From: Lawsonibacter asaccharolyticus | GTDB taxonomy: Bacteria > Bacillota > Clostridia > Oscillospirales > Oscillospiraceae | Length of the DNA stretch: 64,000 bases | Assembly (NCBI GenBank): GCA_003112755.1 | Contig: BFBT01000001.1 | Span: forward strand, 2,294,001-2,358,000 | Direction of reading: 5' to 3' | Shown here: piece by piece, positions 55,207 through 63,048 of the stretch | How the letters are laid out: the number at the start of each line of letters is the position of its first letter | Position numbering within the stretch: position 1 is the stretch's first letter | Position numbers and translations under genes: made by a program | The notes under the pieces: generated by a model | Told to the model about the DNA's origin: nothing | The model's input: only the letters and a program-made list of their open reading frames with translations | Database searches by the model: none

Positions 55207-56166
55207 TTAGCGCTTTTTCAGGCGCTTGCCCACCAGCTTGGCGGACAGATTGATGGCGAGGGTGATGGCCAGCAGGACCAGGGCCACAGAGAAGGCCAGG
55301 TCGAACTCGGCCCGCTCCTTGGCGTAGACGTACAGGGCCACAGTGAGGGTGGCACCGGAGCTGTCAGTCAGGCCGCTGAACAGAAGGGAAAGGTCACCGG
55401 TGGACAGAAAATGCGACAGAGCTTGGTCGTTGAAGCTGCCGAAAAAGTTCTGGAGGGTGGTGCCCATGCCGGCGGTGAACATGAGCACCGCAGACTCGCC
55501 CACCACACGGCCGATGGACAGGATGCAGCCGGTGACGATGCCGTCCACGGAGGAGGGGAGCACCACGGTGCGGATCATGTGCCACTTGCCGGCCCCCAGG
55601 CCCAGGGAGCCCTCCCGGTAGCTCTGGGGCACCGTCTTCAGGGACTCCTGGGTGGTGCGGATGATGGTGGGCAGGGTCATGATGACCAGGGTGAGGGCGC
55701 CGGCCAGCAGGGTCTTGCCCAGGTCCATGACCTGACAGAAGATCAGCATACCCACCAGGGCGTACAGGATAGAGGGGATGCCGGCCAGAGTCTCGGTGGC
55801 GAACTCGATGGCAGAGACCAGCTTGTGGTTGGAGGCGTACTCGGTGAGGTAGATGGCGGCCCCCACCCCCAGGGGCAGGATGAAGATCAGGGTGACCACG
55901 ATGACATAGAGGGTGTTCTGGATGGCAGGCATGATGCCGTCGGTCCCCCGCAGGACACTCTCCTGGCTGGTGAGGAAGGTCCAGTTCAGATTGGGCAGGC
56001 CCCGGTAGAGGATGTAGCCGATGAGAAAGAGGAGCAGCAGGCAGGTGATGCCCGCGGAGAGATACAGCAGACCGCGCATCCCCACCTCATAGGTGCGGCG
56101 GCGGGGGGAGAGGCCCTTGGACTGGTAGCTCTGGGCCTCTTCCGAGGAGATCATGGCGTTGGTCAT
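55207..56166 (-). CDS. pstA: Phosphate ABC transporter permease PstA
   Basis: A 319-residue permease with six membrane helices and the BPD-type EAA loop ([21 protein letters not shown]). It begins 3 nt after the pstC stop with GGAGG upstream. It forms the membrane channel with PstC. The N-terminal 30 residues are a soluble basic extension. Confidence 0.96.
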   Translation of the reverse strand: MTNAMISSEEAQSYQSKGLSPRRRTYEVGMRGLLYLSAGITCLLLLFLIGYILYRGLPNLNWTFLTSQESVLRGTDGIMPAIQNTLYVIVVTLIFILPLGVGAAIYLTEYASNHKLVSAIEFATETLAGIPSILYALVGMLIFCQVMDLGKTLLAGALTLVIMTLPTIIRTTQESLKTVPQSYREGSLGLGAGKWHMIRTVVLPSSVDGIVTGCILSIGRVVGESAVLMFTAGMGTTLQNFFGSFNDQALSHFLSTGDLSLLFSGLTDSSGATLTVALYVYAKERAEFDLAFSVALVLLAITLAINLSAKLVGKRLKKR

Positions 56167-56169
56167 AGC

Positions 56170-57084
56170 TCAGCCCTCCTTGTTCCGTTTCAGGAATACG
56201 TTTAGGATCACATTGATGCACATGATAAACAGAAATAGGATCAGCCCAATGGAGTACAGGGCGTTGCGCTGGAGGCTGCCCACGGCGGCATAGCTCATCT
56301 CGCTGGCAATGGCGGTGGTGAGGAATTTGACGCTGGAGAGCAGAGAGGGCATGTTGGCCACATTGCCGGCCACCATCAGGATAGCCATGGCCTCACCGAT
56401 GGCCCGGCCCACGCCCAGCACCACAGCGGCGGCAATACCGCTCTTGGCTGCGGGGACAGAGACCCGGAAGTAGGTCTCCAGCTCGGTGGCCCCCAGGGCC
56501 AGGCTGGCCTCCTCATACTCCCGGGGCACCGCATTCAGGGCGGTCTCGGACACCGAGATGATGGAGGGCAGGATCATCACTGCCAATACGATGATGGCGG
56601 CCAGCAGGCTGTCACCGGCGGCGATGTCAAAGGTTTTACGGATGGCGGGGAGAAGGACCATCATGCCCACCAGGCCGTAGACCACCGAGGGGATGCCCGC
56701 CAGCAGATCCACTGCCGGACGGATGACGGCGGCCACCTTGGGGGGCGCCACCTTGGAGAGAAAGACGGCGGTGAGGAAGCCGATGGGCACCCCGATGAGG
56801 ATGGCCCCGGCGGTGCCATAGATAGAGGTGAGGATAAAGGGGAGGATGCCATAGGCGGGGTCGGTCTTGTCGGTGGAGGCCCAGCGAGTGCCGAAGAGGA
56901 AGTCGGTCAACCCCACCTCACGGATAGCGGGCAGGCCGGAGATGATCAGGTACACGGTGATCAGCAGGACAAAGGCGATAGCGATGAAGCCGCAGACCAG
57001 AAATACGGTCTTCATGATCCACTCCATGGCCTCTTTGGCCCGGAGGGCGCCCCCGCCGGGGACGCCGGGATGCTCTTTTTTCAT
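56170..57084 (-). CDS. pstC: Phosphate ABC transporter permease PstC
   Basis: A 304-residue permease, six membrane helices, with the EAA loop REYEEASLALGATELETYF. I chose ATG 57084; an in-frame TTG at 57093 directly abuts the ribosome binding site. Two strong hairpins lie between it and pstS, which suggests that pstS is expressed more highly than the permease genes. Confidence 0.95.
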   Translation of the reverse strand: MKKEHPGVPGGGALRAKEAMEWIMKTVFLVCGFIAIAFVLLITVYLIISGLPAIREVGLTDFLFGTRWASTDKTDPAYGILPFILTSIYGTAGAILIGVPIGFLTAVFLSKVAPPKVAAVIRPAVDLLAGIPSVVYGLVGMMVLLPAIRKTFDIAAGDSLLAAIIVLAVMILPSIISVSETALNAVPREYEEASLALGATELETYFRVSVPAAKSGIAAAVVLGVGRAIGEAMAILMVAGNVANMPSLLSSVKFLTTAIASEMSYAAVGSLQRNALYSIGLILFLFIMCINVILNVFLKRNKEG

Positions 57085-57116
57085 AGTACTCAACCTTTTC
57101 TTGTAGATTCTGTCTC

Positions 57117-57164
57117 CTCAGCTGACACACGGGCGCGGGGGCCGTGCCTGTGTGTCAACTGAGG
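57117..57164 (-). repeat. Near-perfect 19-bp stem-loop upstream of pstC
   Basis: CCTCAGCTGACACACGGGC pairs with GCCTGTGTGTCAACTGAGG except for one mismatch and one G-T wobble. It has no T-run. It lies 33 nt before the pstC start and could act in RNA processing or stability. Confidence 0.6.
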
Positions 57165-57188
57165 AAAGGGGGCAGAAGGGGAGACATC

Positions 57189-57228
57189 ATTCAAAACAAG
57201 CCCCCGGGCTCGGGGGCTTGTTTTGAAT
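57189..57228 (-). terminator. Strong hairpin between pstS and pstC (attenuator)
   Basis: A perfect 18-bp stem (57189-57206 with 57211-57228) with a GGCT loop, 14 nt after the pstS stop. On the minus strand the right side ends GTTTTGAAT, so the terminator is leaky at best. Confidence 0.7.
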
Positions 57229-57242
57229 TGGATCGGGTGAGC

Positions 57243-58121
57243 TCAGGCGTTGGCAGACACAGCGCCGGCAACAGCAATGATCTCAGCGGCGTCAGCGCTC
57301 ATGGCAAAATCCAGGAAAGCCTGGGCTGCCTCGGAGAGCTGGGTGCCCTCCTTGGTGACCATAACGAAGGGACGCTGGATCTCATAGGAGCCGTCCTTCA
57401 CGGTGTCCTCGGAGGGGGTCACGCCGTTGACCGCCACGGCCTTCACGGTGTCGTCCACGGCGGACAGGGAGGCATAGCCGATGCCGTTGGGGTTGGAGGC
57501 CACGTTGCCGATGACGTCGCCGGTGGAGGAATACTCGTTGGTGTACGTACAGGCATCTTCAACGCCCACGATCTCCTCAAAGGCCCCCCGGGTGCCGGAG
57601 CCGGCCTCGCGGCCAAAGACCGCGATCTCGGCATCGGCGCCGCCCAGCTCGGACCAGTTGGTGATCTCGCCGGTGAAGATCTGGGCGATCTGCTCCACGG
57701 TCAGGTCGGTCACGCCGTTCTCGGGGTTGACAACCACGGCCACGCCGTCCAGGGCTACGATGTTCTCTACGGCGCCGTTGCTCTTCTCTTCGTCCTTCAG
57801 GGCACGGGAGGCCAGTCCCAGGTCCACGGTGCCGTCGATGGCGGCCTGGATGCCGGTGCCGGAGCCAGTGCCGGAGTAGTTGACGGTCACATCGGGGTTC
57901 TGCTCCATAAAAGCCTCAGCCAGAGCCTTGACCACGCTCTCCATGGAGGTGGAGCCGTCTGTGTTCACGGTGCCGCTGAGGGTGGTGGTCTGGGATTGGA
58001 CAGGGGTGGAGCTGGCGGCGGGGGTGCTGGTGGGAGTGGAGGTGGTCCCATTGGAGCCGCAGCCGGCCAGCAGGCCGGCCATCAGGGCCAGAGACAGCCC
58101 CATGCAAGTCAGTTTTTTCAT
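57243..58121 (-). CDS. pstS: Phosphate ABC transporter substrate-binding lipoprotein PstS
   Basis: A 292-residue exported lipoprotein. The signal peptide ends in the lipobox LLAGC with Cys21 as the anchor. A Ser/Thr/Pro-rich linker (22-45) follows. The binding domain has DGSTSME, YSGTGSGTG and REAGSGTRGAFEEIVG, the phosphate-contacting loops of PstS. AAAGGAG precedes ATG 58121. It is the first gene of the pst-pho operon, behind the Pho-box-like repeats. Confidence 0.96.
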   Translation of the reverse strand: MKKLTCMGLSLALMAGLLAGCGSNGTTSTPTSTPAASSTPVQSQTTTLSGTVNTDGSTSMESVVKALAEAFMEQNPDVTVNYSGTGSGTGIQAAIDGTVDLGLASRALKDEEKSNGAVENIVALDGVAVVVNPENGVTDLTVEQIAQIFTGEITNWSELGGADAEIAVFGREAGSGTRGAFEEIVGVEDACTYTNEYSSTGDVIGNVASNPNGIGYASLSAVDDTVKAVAVNGVTPSEDTVKDGSYEIQRPFVMVTKEGTQLSEAAQAFLDFAMSADAAEIIAVAGAVSANA

Positions 58122-58177
58122 GTAAGATCTTCTCCTTTATTGCATTCGTTTTGTGTTTCCTCTGGAGTACAGGGCTC

Positions 58178-58266
58178 AGTATAAAAAAGAAATGTAAAAT
58201 GCGAAACAGCGGATATGTTAAATCTGCGTAAAGTGCGGTAAAATCAGAGAGTAAAAATGTAAAATA
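58178..58266 (-). promoter_or_regulatory. Pho-box-like tandem repeats and promoter of pstS
   Basis: On the plus strand G-T-(A/T)-A-A-A hexamers (TTTNAC on the minus strand) occur at about 58194, 58217, 58228, 58238, 58251 and 58260, with a stretch at 10-13 bp spacing. This resembles the PhoP sites known in B. subtilis (TT-A/T-ACA direct repeats). A -10 box TATACT (plus 58178-58183) lies nearest the gene, without a good -35, as expected for an activated promoter. Confidence 0.6.
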
Positions 58267-58294
58267 CCGGCCGCCGGGACTTCCGGCGGCCGGT
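58266..58294 (-). terminator. Terminator of the DUF378 gene
   Basis: A perfect 12-bp stem (58266-58277 with 58283-58294). On the minus strand ATTTTACATTTTT follows. It insulates the pst promoter from upstream transcription. Confidence 0.75.
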
Positions 58295-58334
58295 TTGGAA
58301 TATCACATGTTCTGAATGGAACGGTGGACTGGCC

Positions 58335-58547
58335 TCAGCTCCGCTCCTCCACGGGGTCCTTGTCCCGGAAGAGCAGAGAGATGCACCACACGGCGGAAAG
58401 ACCCACCAGGGTATAGATCACGCGGCTGATCATACTGCCGGAACCGCCGCAGGCGAAGGCCACCAGGTCGAATCGAAACAGACCCACGCTGCCCCAGTTC
58501 AGGCCGCCGATGATCAGCAGAGTCAGGGCGATCTTATCCATTATCAT
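58335..58547 (-). CDS. DUF378 family small membrane protein
   Basis: A 70-residue protein with two membrane helices. The LLIIGGLNWGSVGLF segment and SRVIYTLVGLSAVW are the hallmarks of DUF378 (YuzA-like). Function is unknown. GGAGG precedes ATG 58547. It has its own terminator and lies between cdd and the pst operon, with no evidence of joint transcription with either. Confidence 0.88.
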   Translation of the reverse strand: MIMDKIALTLLIIGGLNWGSVGLFRFDLVAFACGGSGSMISRVIYTLVGLSAVWCISLLFRDKDPVEERS

Positions 58548-58616
58548 GGTTCATACCTCCTCGCATTGGTATTCCGGAGGTAGTTTGGCCAAAAGAGAGC
58601 TTTTTATTCCGTCGGT

Positions 58617-59015
58617 TCAAAAATTAAGGGAGCCCGGCCCGAAGCCGCAGGGCAGCAGGGTGGAGAGCGGGGCGGACTGGAAGGCACCGTCCCCTCGGAC
58701 GGCCAGGACCCGGAGCTGGGGAGCAAATTCAAACAGCATCTGCCGGCAGGCACCGCAGGGCCAGCAGAAGTCGCTTCCCCGGCCGGCGATGGCGATAGCG
58801 GTGAAGCCGCCGGTGCGGCCCTCGCTCACCGCCTTGACCAGCGCCGTGCGCTCGGCGCAGAGGGTGGAGCCGTAGGCGGCGTTCTCCACATTGCATCCGG
58901 TGAACACCGCCCCGTCACTGCACAACAGGGCAGCGCCCACGGGAAAATGAGAATAGGGTACATAGGCCCGCTCCTGCATGGAGACGGCCGTGGAGATCAG
59001 CTCAGCATCAGTCAT
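58617..59015 (-). CDS. cdd: Cytidine deaminase
   Basis: A 132-residue homotetrameric-type deaminase converting cytidine/deoxycytidine to uridine/deoxyuridine. The zinc site is Cys53 (CAE, with proton-shuttle Glu55) plus Cys87 and Cys90 (PCGAC). NVENAAYGSTLCAERTA is diagnostic. AAAGGAG before ATG 59015 supports this start; a longer frame to 59102 has no ribosome binding site. Role: pyrimidine salvage. Confidence 0.95.
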   Translation of the reverse strand: MTDAELISTAVSMQERAYVPYSHFPVGAALLCSDGAVFTGCNVENAAYGSTLCAERTALVKAVSEGRTGGFTAIAIAGRGSDFCWPCGACRQMLFEFAPQLRVLAVRGDGAFQSAPLSTLLPCGFGPGSLNF

Positions 59016-59521
59016 AGTTTGCTCCTTTCTGTGGCGGATATCCGGAAAGCGGGAAGCGCCGGTGCTGCGGAATGCCCCGGCGGGGACCGCAAAGGGAGAC
59101 ATCGCTCTGGGGGAAAAACAGAATGTGAAGGAGAGAGGGCCATATTATAAAACAGAGCGTGAAAAAGACCTGTGGTTTCCTTTACGGTCAGTACAGGCAG
59201 AGTCCCTGCATCTCGTCTCTATTTTACCACAGAGACCGGTGCTTCTCAAGGGCCTCCACGTCTCTTCTGCGCCGGGAACTGCCAGGGGATGGCTCCGGCA
59301 GTTTGAAAAAAACCGGGTGATCGGAGACCACTGCCTTGCAAAGGACAGGACAACATGGTGGAGTAAAGCAAAAAATTTTGTGCCCTTTGGCGGGAGGAAC
59401 GCCTTGTTACGCACCCGGGGCCGGCCTGGGAGAAACAGGAACAAGCAGGAGCAAAATAAGACATTTGTTCCAAACAGTGATTTTTTGCAACGACCTATGT
59501 GAAAAAAACAAGTTCCTGCTC
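59016..59521. other. Intergenic stretch without a supported gene
   Basis: About 500 nt between cdd and the thiamine promoter. I see short open frames on both strands but no good ribosome binding site with coding character. An AACTGCC/GGCAGTT pair near 59278-59306 is the only notable symmetry. Confidence 0.5.
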
Positions 59522-59550
59522 TTGCCAGAACGGGACACAGAGCTTATAAT
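59522..59550 (+). promoter_or_regulatory. Promoter of the thiamine operon
   Basis: TTGCCA 59522-59527 and a perfect TATAAT 59545-59550 are 17 bp apart. The transcript would start about 25 nt before the riboswitch. Confidence 0.75.
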
Positions 59551-59583
59551 AAGAAAAACGACAGCAGAGAAAAATGACGAGAA

Positions 59584-59668
59584 AAGGGAGCTCGCATGAC
59601 GGGCTGAGAGGGAGCTGTTCGCTCCGACCTGTGACCTGATTTGGGTAATGCCAACGTAGGGAAATATA
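59584..59668 (+). ncRNA. TPP riboswitch aptamer (THI element)
   Basis: The conserved parts are in order: ACGGGCTGAGA with helix P2 (ACGGG with CCTGT), the variable P3 hairpin GGAGC(TGTTC)GCTCC, then GACCTGATTTGGGTAATGCC and AACGTAGGGAA. These match the THI-box core (CUGAGA, ACCUGAU, UAAUxCC, GUAGGGA). It binds thiamine pyrophosphate and sits between the promoter and an intrinsic terminator. Confidence 0.95.
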
Positions 59669-59680
59669 CTTGCGGAACTA

Positions 59681-59721
59681 GGCCGCGGGGATATCCCGAA
59701 GTGGGGTGCCCCGCGGTTTTT
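59681..59721 (+). terminator. Riboswitch-controlled terminator
   Basis: CCGCGGGG (59683-59690) pairs with CCCCGCGG (59709-59716), an inner CCC/GGG pair may add to it, and TTTTT follows. GCGG at 59672-59675 can pair instead with CCGC at 59683-59686 as an antiterminator, so TPP would promote termination before thiM. Confidence 0.85.
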
Positions 59722-59749
59722 GCTGTCTGCGGACAAAGGAGAGAGGGAT

Positions 59750-60574
59750 ATGGAGCTGGGAGCCTGCCTGGACCGGGTGCGGGAGCGGAGGCCGCTGATC
59801 CACTGCATCACCAACTATGTGACGGCCAACGACGTGGCAAACCTCCTGCTGGCCTGCGGGGCCAGCCCCATCATGGCCGATGAGCCGGAGGAAGTGGAGG
59901 AGATCACGGCCCGGTGCGCCGGACTGTGCCTCAACTTGGGAACACCCAGCCGGCGCACCATCCCCAGCCTGATGCGGGCCGGAGTCAAGGCTGGGGAGCT
60001 GGGCCGCCCAGTGGTGCTGGACCCGGTAGGGGTGGGGGCCAGCACCCTGCGTCTCCGCACGGCCCAGGATCTGATGGCCCGTGTCCCCTTTACTGTGCTG
60101 CGGGGCAATGTCTCAGAGCTGCGGGCCCTGGCGGGCGGCCAGGAGCACACCCGGGGGGTGGACGCCGGCGGGGCGGACGCAGTGACGGAAGCGGAACTGG
60201 AGCGGGGGGTGGCCTTCGCCAAAGGGACCGCCCGCCGCACCGGGACCGTAGTGGCGGTCACCGGGGCCATTGACCTGGTCTCAGACGGGGAGCAGTGCGT
60301 CGTGATCCGCAACGGCCGCCCGGAGATGGGGCTGGTCACCGGTACCGGCTGTCAGCTGTCCGCCCTGACTGCGGCCTGCCTGGCCGCCAGCCCGGAGCGC
60401 CCCCTGGAGGCGGCCGCCGCCGCGGTGTGCGCCATGGGAGTGGCGGGGGAGCTGGCCTGGGCGAGGATGTCCCCTCAGGACGGAAACGCCACCTATCGGG
60501 ATCGGATCATTGACGCTGTGTGCCGGATGGACGGCGCGGCGCTGGAGAAAGGAGCCAACTATGAGATGCGATAA
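59750..60574 (+). CDS. thiM: Hydroxyethylthiazole kinase
   Basis: A 274-residue ribokinase-like kinase that phosphorylates 4-methyl-5-hydroxyethylthiazole for thiamine salvage. VTANDVANLLLACGASPIMADEPEE in overlapping parts is the N-terminal signature, VLRGNVSE follows, and VTGTGCQLSAL is the anion hole. AAAGGAGAG precedes ATG 59750. It is the first gene after the riboswitch, and its end overlaps thiE by 14 nt. Confidence 0.95.
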   Translation: MELGACLDRVRERRPLIHCITNYVTANDVANLLLACGASPIMADEPEEVEEITARCAGLCLNLGTPSRRTIPSLMRAGVKAGELGRPVVLDPVGVGASTLRLRTAQDLMARVPFTVLRGNVSELRALAGGQEHTRGVDAGGADAVTEAELERGVAFAKGTARRTGTVVAVTGAIDLVSDGEQCVVIRNGRPEMGLVTGTGCQLSALTAACLAASPERPLEAAAAAVCAMGVAGELAWARMSPQDGNATYRDRIIDAVCRMDGAALEKGANYEMR

Positions 60575-61202
60575 AAAGGATTTGCTGCTCTACGGCGTAA
60601 CGGACCGGAGCTGGCTGGGGGACAGGACCCTGGCCCAACAGGTGGAGGCATCCCTGCGGGGGGGCGCCACCATGATCCAGCTGCGGGAGAAGCATATGGA
60701 CCGTGGGAGCATTCTGGCCCAGGCCCTGGAACTGCGGGAGCTGTGCGGGCGCTACGGCGTGCCCCTGATCCTCAACGACGATGCGGAACTGGCCCAGGCG
60801 GCAGGAGCGGACGGCGTCCACGTGGGCCAGAGCGATATGGAGGCGGGGCGAGTCCGGGCCCTGCTGGGGGAAGACAAACTCATCGGCGTGTCCGCACGCA
60901 CGGTGGAGCAGGCCCTGGCCGCCCAGGCGGCGGGGGCCGACTACCTGGGGGTAGGAGCCATGTTCCCCACCGGGACCAAGCAGGACACCCGACCAGTGAG
61001 CTATGACACCCTGAAGGCCATCTGCGCCGCCGTGGACATCCCTGTGGTGGCCATCGGGGGCATCGGAGCCGGCAATGTGGCGGAGCTGGCGGGGAGCGGC
61101 ATCGCCGGGGTGGCGGTGGTCTCAGCCCTGTACGCCCAGCCCGACGTGGAAGCGGCCACCCGCTCCCTCCGGGCCCAGGTGGAGCGGGTGGTGGGCCCAT
61201 GA
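60561..61202 (+). CDS. thiE: Thiamine-phosphate synthase
   Basis: A 213-residue TIM barrel joining the pyrimidine pyrophosphate and thiazole phosphate to thiamine phosphate. Motifs: QLREKHMDRG, LILNDD, GVHVGQSDME, GVGAMFPTGTKQDT and VAIGGIGAGNV. AAAGGAG inside thiM precedes ATG 60561, so translation is coupled. Its stop overlaps the HAD gene start (ATGA). Confidence 0.95.
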   Translation: MRCDKKDLLLYGVTDRSWLGDRTLAQQVEASLRGGATMIQLREKHMDRGSILAQALELRELCGRYGVPLILNDDAELAQAAGADGVHVGQSDMEAGRVRALLGEDKLIGVSARTVEQALAAQAAGADYLGVGAMFPTGTKQDTRPVSYDTLKAICAAVDIPVVAIGGIGAGNVAELAGSGIAGVAVVSALYAQPDVEAATRSLRAQVERVVGP

Positions 61203-61858
61203 GGATCGAGGGGGCCATCTTCGATCTGGACGGGACCCTCACCGACTCCATGTACATCTGGAACGAGGCGCCCAAGGCTCTGGTCCGGAAGTTTGGAGGA
61301 GAGCCGCCGGAGGACCTGGCCCGGGACATCCGGGAGATGGGGCGGCGGGAAGCCTCGGAGTACATGGTGGATACATTTTGCCTCCCCTGTACGCCCAAAC
61401 AGGTGATGGAAGGGGTGAACGCCCTGGTGACAGGGGAATACCGGGACAGGGTCCCCATGAAGACGGGGGCGGACACACTGCTGGAGCGGCTGGGAGCCCT
61501 GGGGGTCCCCTGCGGCATTGCCACCGCCAGCGAGGCCTTTCAGGCACGGGACGCCATGGTCCGTCTGGGGCTGTGGAAGCACTTCCTGTTCGCCTTCAGT
61601 TCCCTTCAGTACGGGCCTAAGACCGGAGCGGACCTCTATCGGGCTGCTGCCCGCAGCCTGGGCAGCGCGCCGGAGCGCACGGTGGTCTTTGAGGATGCCC
61701 TCCATGCCGCACGCAGCGCCAAACGGGCGGGCTTTCTGGTGGCGGGGGTGTATGACCCCTCCGCCGAGGAGGATCAGGAGGCACTGCGGTGCCTCTGCGA
61801 CTGGTATCTTCCCCGGCTGGACTCCCCGGATTTCCTGGCAGCATTGGAGCGGGGCTGA
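61199..61858 (+). CDS. HAD-family phosphatase in the thiamine operon
   Basis: A 219-residue haloacid dehalogenase-type hydrolase. Motif I is FDLDGTLTDS (8-17), motif II Thr/Ser lies in GIATAS near 107, and the Lys of GPKTGADLY and VVFEDALHA complete the site. The cap is helical, as in the beta-phosphoglucomutase/phosphoglycolate phosphatase group. Its start overlaps the thiE stop, so it is made with the thiamine enzymes. It might dephosphorylate thiamine phosphate or a precursor, or remove damaged intermediates; this is inference from gene order. Confidence 0.85.
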   Translation: MRIEGAIFDLDGTLTDSMYIWNEAPKALVRKFGGEPPEDLARDIREMGRREASEYMVDTFCLPCTPKQVMEGVNALVTGEYRDRVPMKTGADTLLERLGALGVPCGIATASEAFQARDAMVRLGLWKHFLFAFSSLQYGPKTGADLYRAAARSLGSAPERTVVFEDALHAARSAKRAGFLVAGVYDPSAEEDQEALRCLCDWYLPRLDSPDFLAALERG

Positions 61859-61867
61859 GCCGGGAAT

Positions 61868-62063
61868 GGAGCGGGTGCGGCCCGGAGAGGAGGGGCAGAG
61901 GAGCACAGTGAGGGATGGCCGTCAGACCGTCCCGAACACAGCAAAAATGGGGGCAGCCGTAAGGCCGCCCAGCCGGGGCGCAGCCCAGCGGAGCGGGTGC
62001 GGCCCGGAGAGGAGGAGCAAGGGAGCGCAGTGAGGGATGGCCGTCAGGCTGTCCCGAACAGAG
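61868..62063 (+). repeat. Two direct 74-bp repeats in the thi operon
   Basis: Segments 61868-61941 and 61990-62063 are about 90 percent identical (6-7 differences in 74), offset by 122 bp. Both begin GGAGCGGGTGCGGCCCGGAG and contain GCAGTGAGGGATGGCCGTCA or a close variant. They occupy most of the 291-nt gap between the HAD gene and thiD. No gene is supported there. Confidence 0.85.
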
Positions 62064-62149
62064 CGTACTTTGCTCCGACGACGCGGCACCTCGGGGGCAC
62101 CACCTGGTGTCGCGGAACAAAACTTCAATGCGGAGAAAGGAGTTTTCTG

Positions 62150-62983
62150 ATGAAAACAGCATTGACGATCGCTGGGAGCGATTCCAGCGGAGGCGCCGGG
62201 ATCCAGGCCGACATCAAGACCATGACTGCCAACGGCGTCTACGCCATGAGCGCGGTCACCGCCCTGACGGCCCAGAATACCACCGGCGTCTACGGCATCC
62301 TGGAGTCCACCCCGGAATTCCTGGCCAGTCAGCTGGACTGCATTTTTACCGACATCTTCCCCGATGCCGTCAAGACAGGGATGGTGTCCTCTACCGGGCT
62401 GATCCAGGTCATCGCGGACAAGCTGAAGCAGTACCAGGCCCGGAACATCGTGGTGGACCCGGTGATGATCGCTACCAGCGGGTCCCGCCTGATTTCGGAG
62501 GAAGCGGTGGAGGCGCTGAAGAGCCAGCTGCTCCCCCTGGCCGCCGTCCTCACCCCCAACATCCCAGAGGCGGAGGTCCTGTCGGGCCTCACCATCTCCG
62601 GTCCGGAGGACATGGAGCGGGCTGCCCGGGAGATCGGGGAGCGGTACGGCTGCGCTGTGCTGTGCAAGGGCGGGCATGACCTGAACGACGCCAACGACCT
62701 GCTGTGGCAGGATGGGAGCTGCAAATGGTTCTGCGGACGCCGGATCCATAACCCCAACACCCACGGGACAGGCTGCACGCTCTCCAGTGCCATCGCCTCC
62801 AATCTGGCGAAGGGCTGCGACCTGGAGACGGCGGTGGAGCGGGCGAAGATCTATCTCTCGGGGGCGCTGTCCTCCATGCTTGACCTGGGGGCGGGCAGCG
62901 GCCCCCTGGACCACCTCTTTTCCATCCCGGAGCTGGACCTGGACCGCATCCGGTCCCTTCAGTCCCCCGCCGGAGGAAGGTGA
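62150..62983 (+). CDS. thiD: Hydroxymethylpyrimidine/phosphomethylpyrimidine kinase
   Basis: A 277-residue ribokinase-fold kinase making HMP-pyrophosphate for thiamine. TIAGSDSSGGAGIQADIKT is the ThiD signature at the N terminus, DPVMIATSG follows mid-protein, and NTHGTGCTLSSAIASNLA is the anion hole. GAAAGGAG precedes ATG 62150. It is separated from the HAD gene by a repeat-filled gap of 291 nt but probably shares the riboswitch-controlled transcript. Confidence 0.95.
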   Translation: MKTALTIAGSDSSGGAGIQADIKTMTANGVYAMSAVTALTAQNTTGVYGILESTPEFLASQLDCIFTDIFPDAVKTGMVSSTGLIQVIADKLKQYQARNIVVDPVMIATSGSRLISEEAVEALKSQLLPLAAVLTPNIPEAEVLSGLTISGPEDMERAAREIGERYGCAVLCKGGHDLNDANDLLWQDGSCKWFCGRRIHNPNTHGTGCTLSSAIASNLAKGCDLETAVERAKIYLSGALSSMLDLGAGSGPLDHLFSIPELDLDRIRSLQSPAGGR

Positions 62984-63048
62984 GGGGCGGTCCGCCTGAT
63001 GACCGAGATCCATGAAATAGGAATCAATAGATAAAGGAGAAGATCTTT

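Noticed and set aside
59278..59306. AACTGCC/GGCAGTT stem upstream of the thiamine promoter
   Set aside because: A single 7-bp pair with no T-run and no adjacent gene end; too weak to call a terminator or element.
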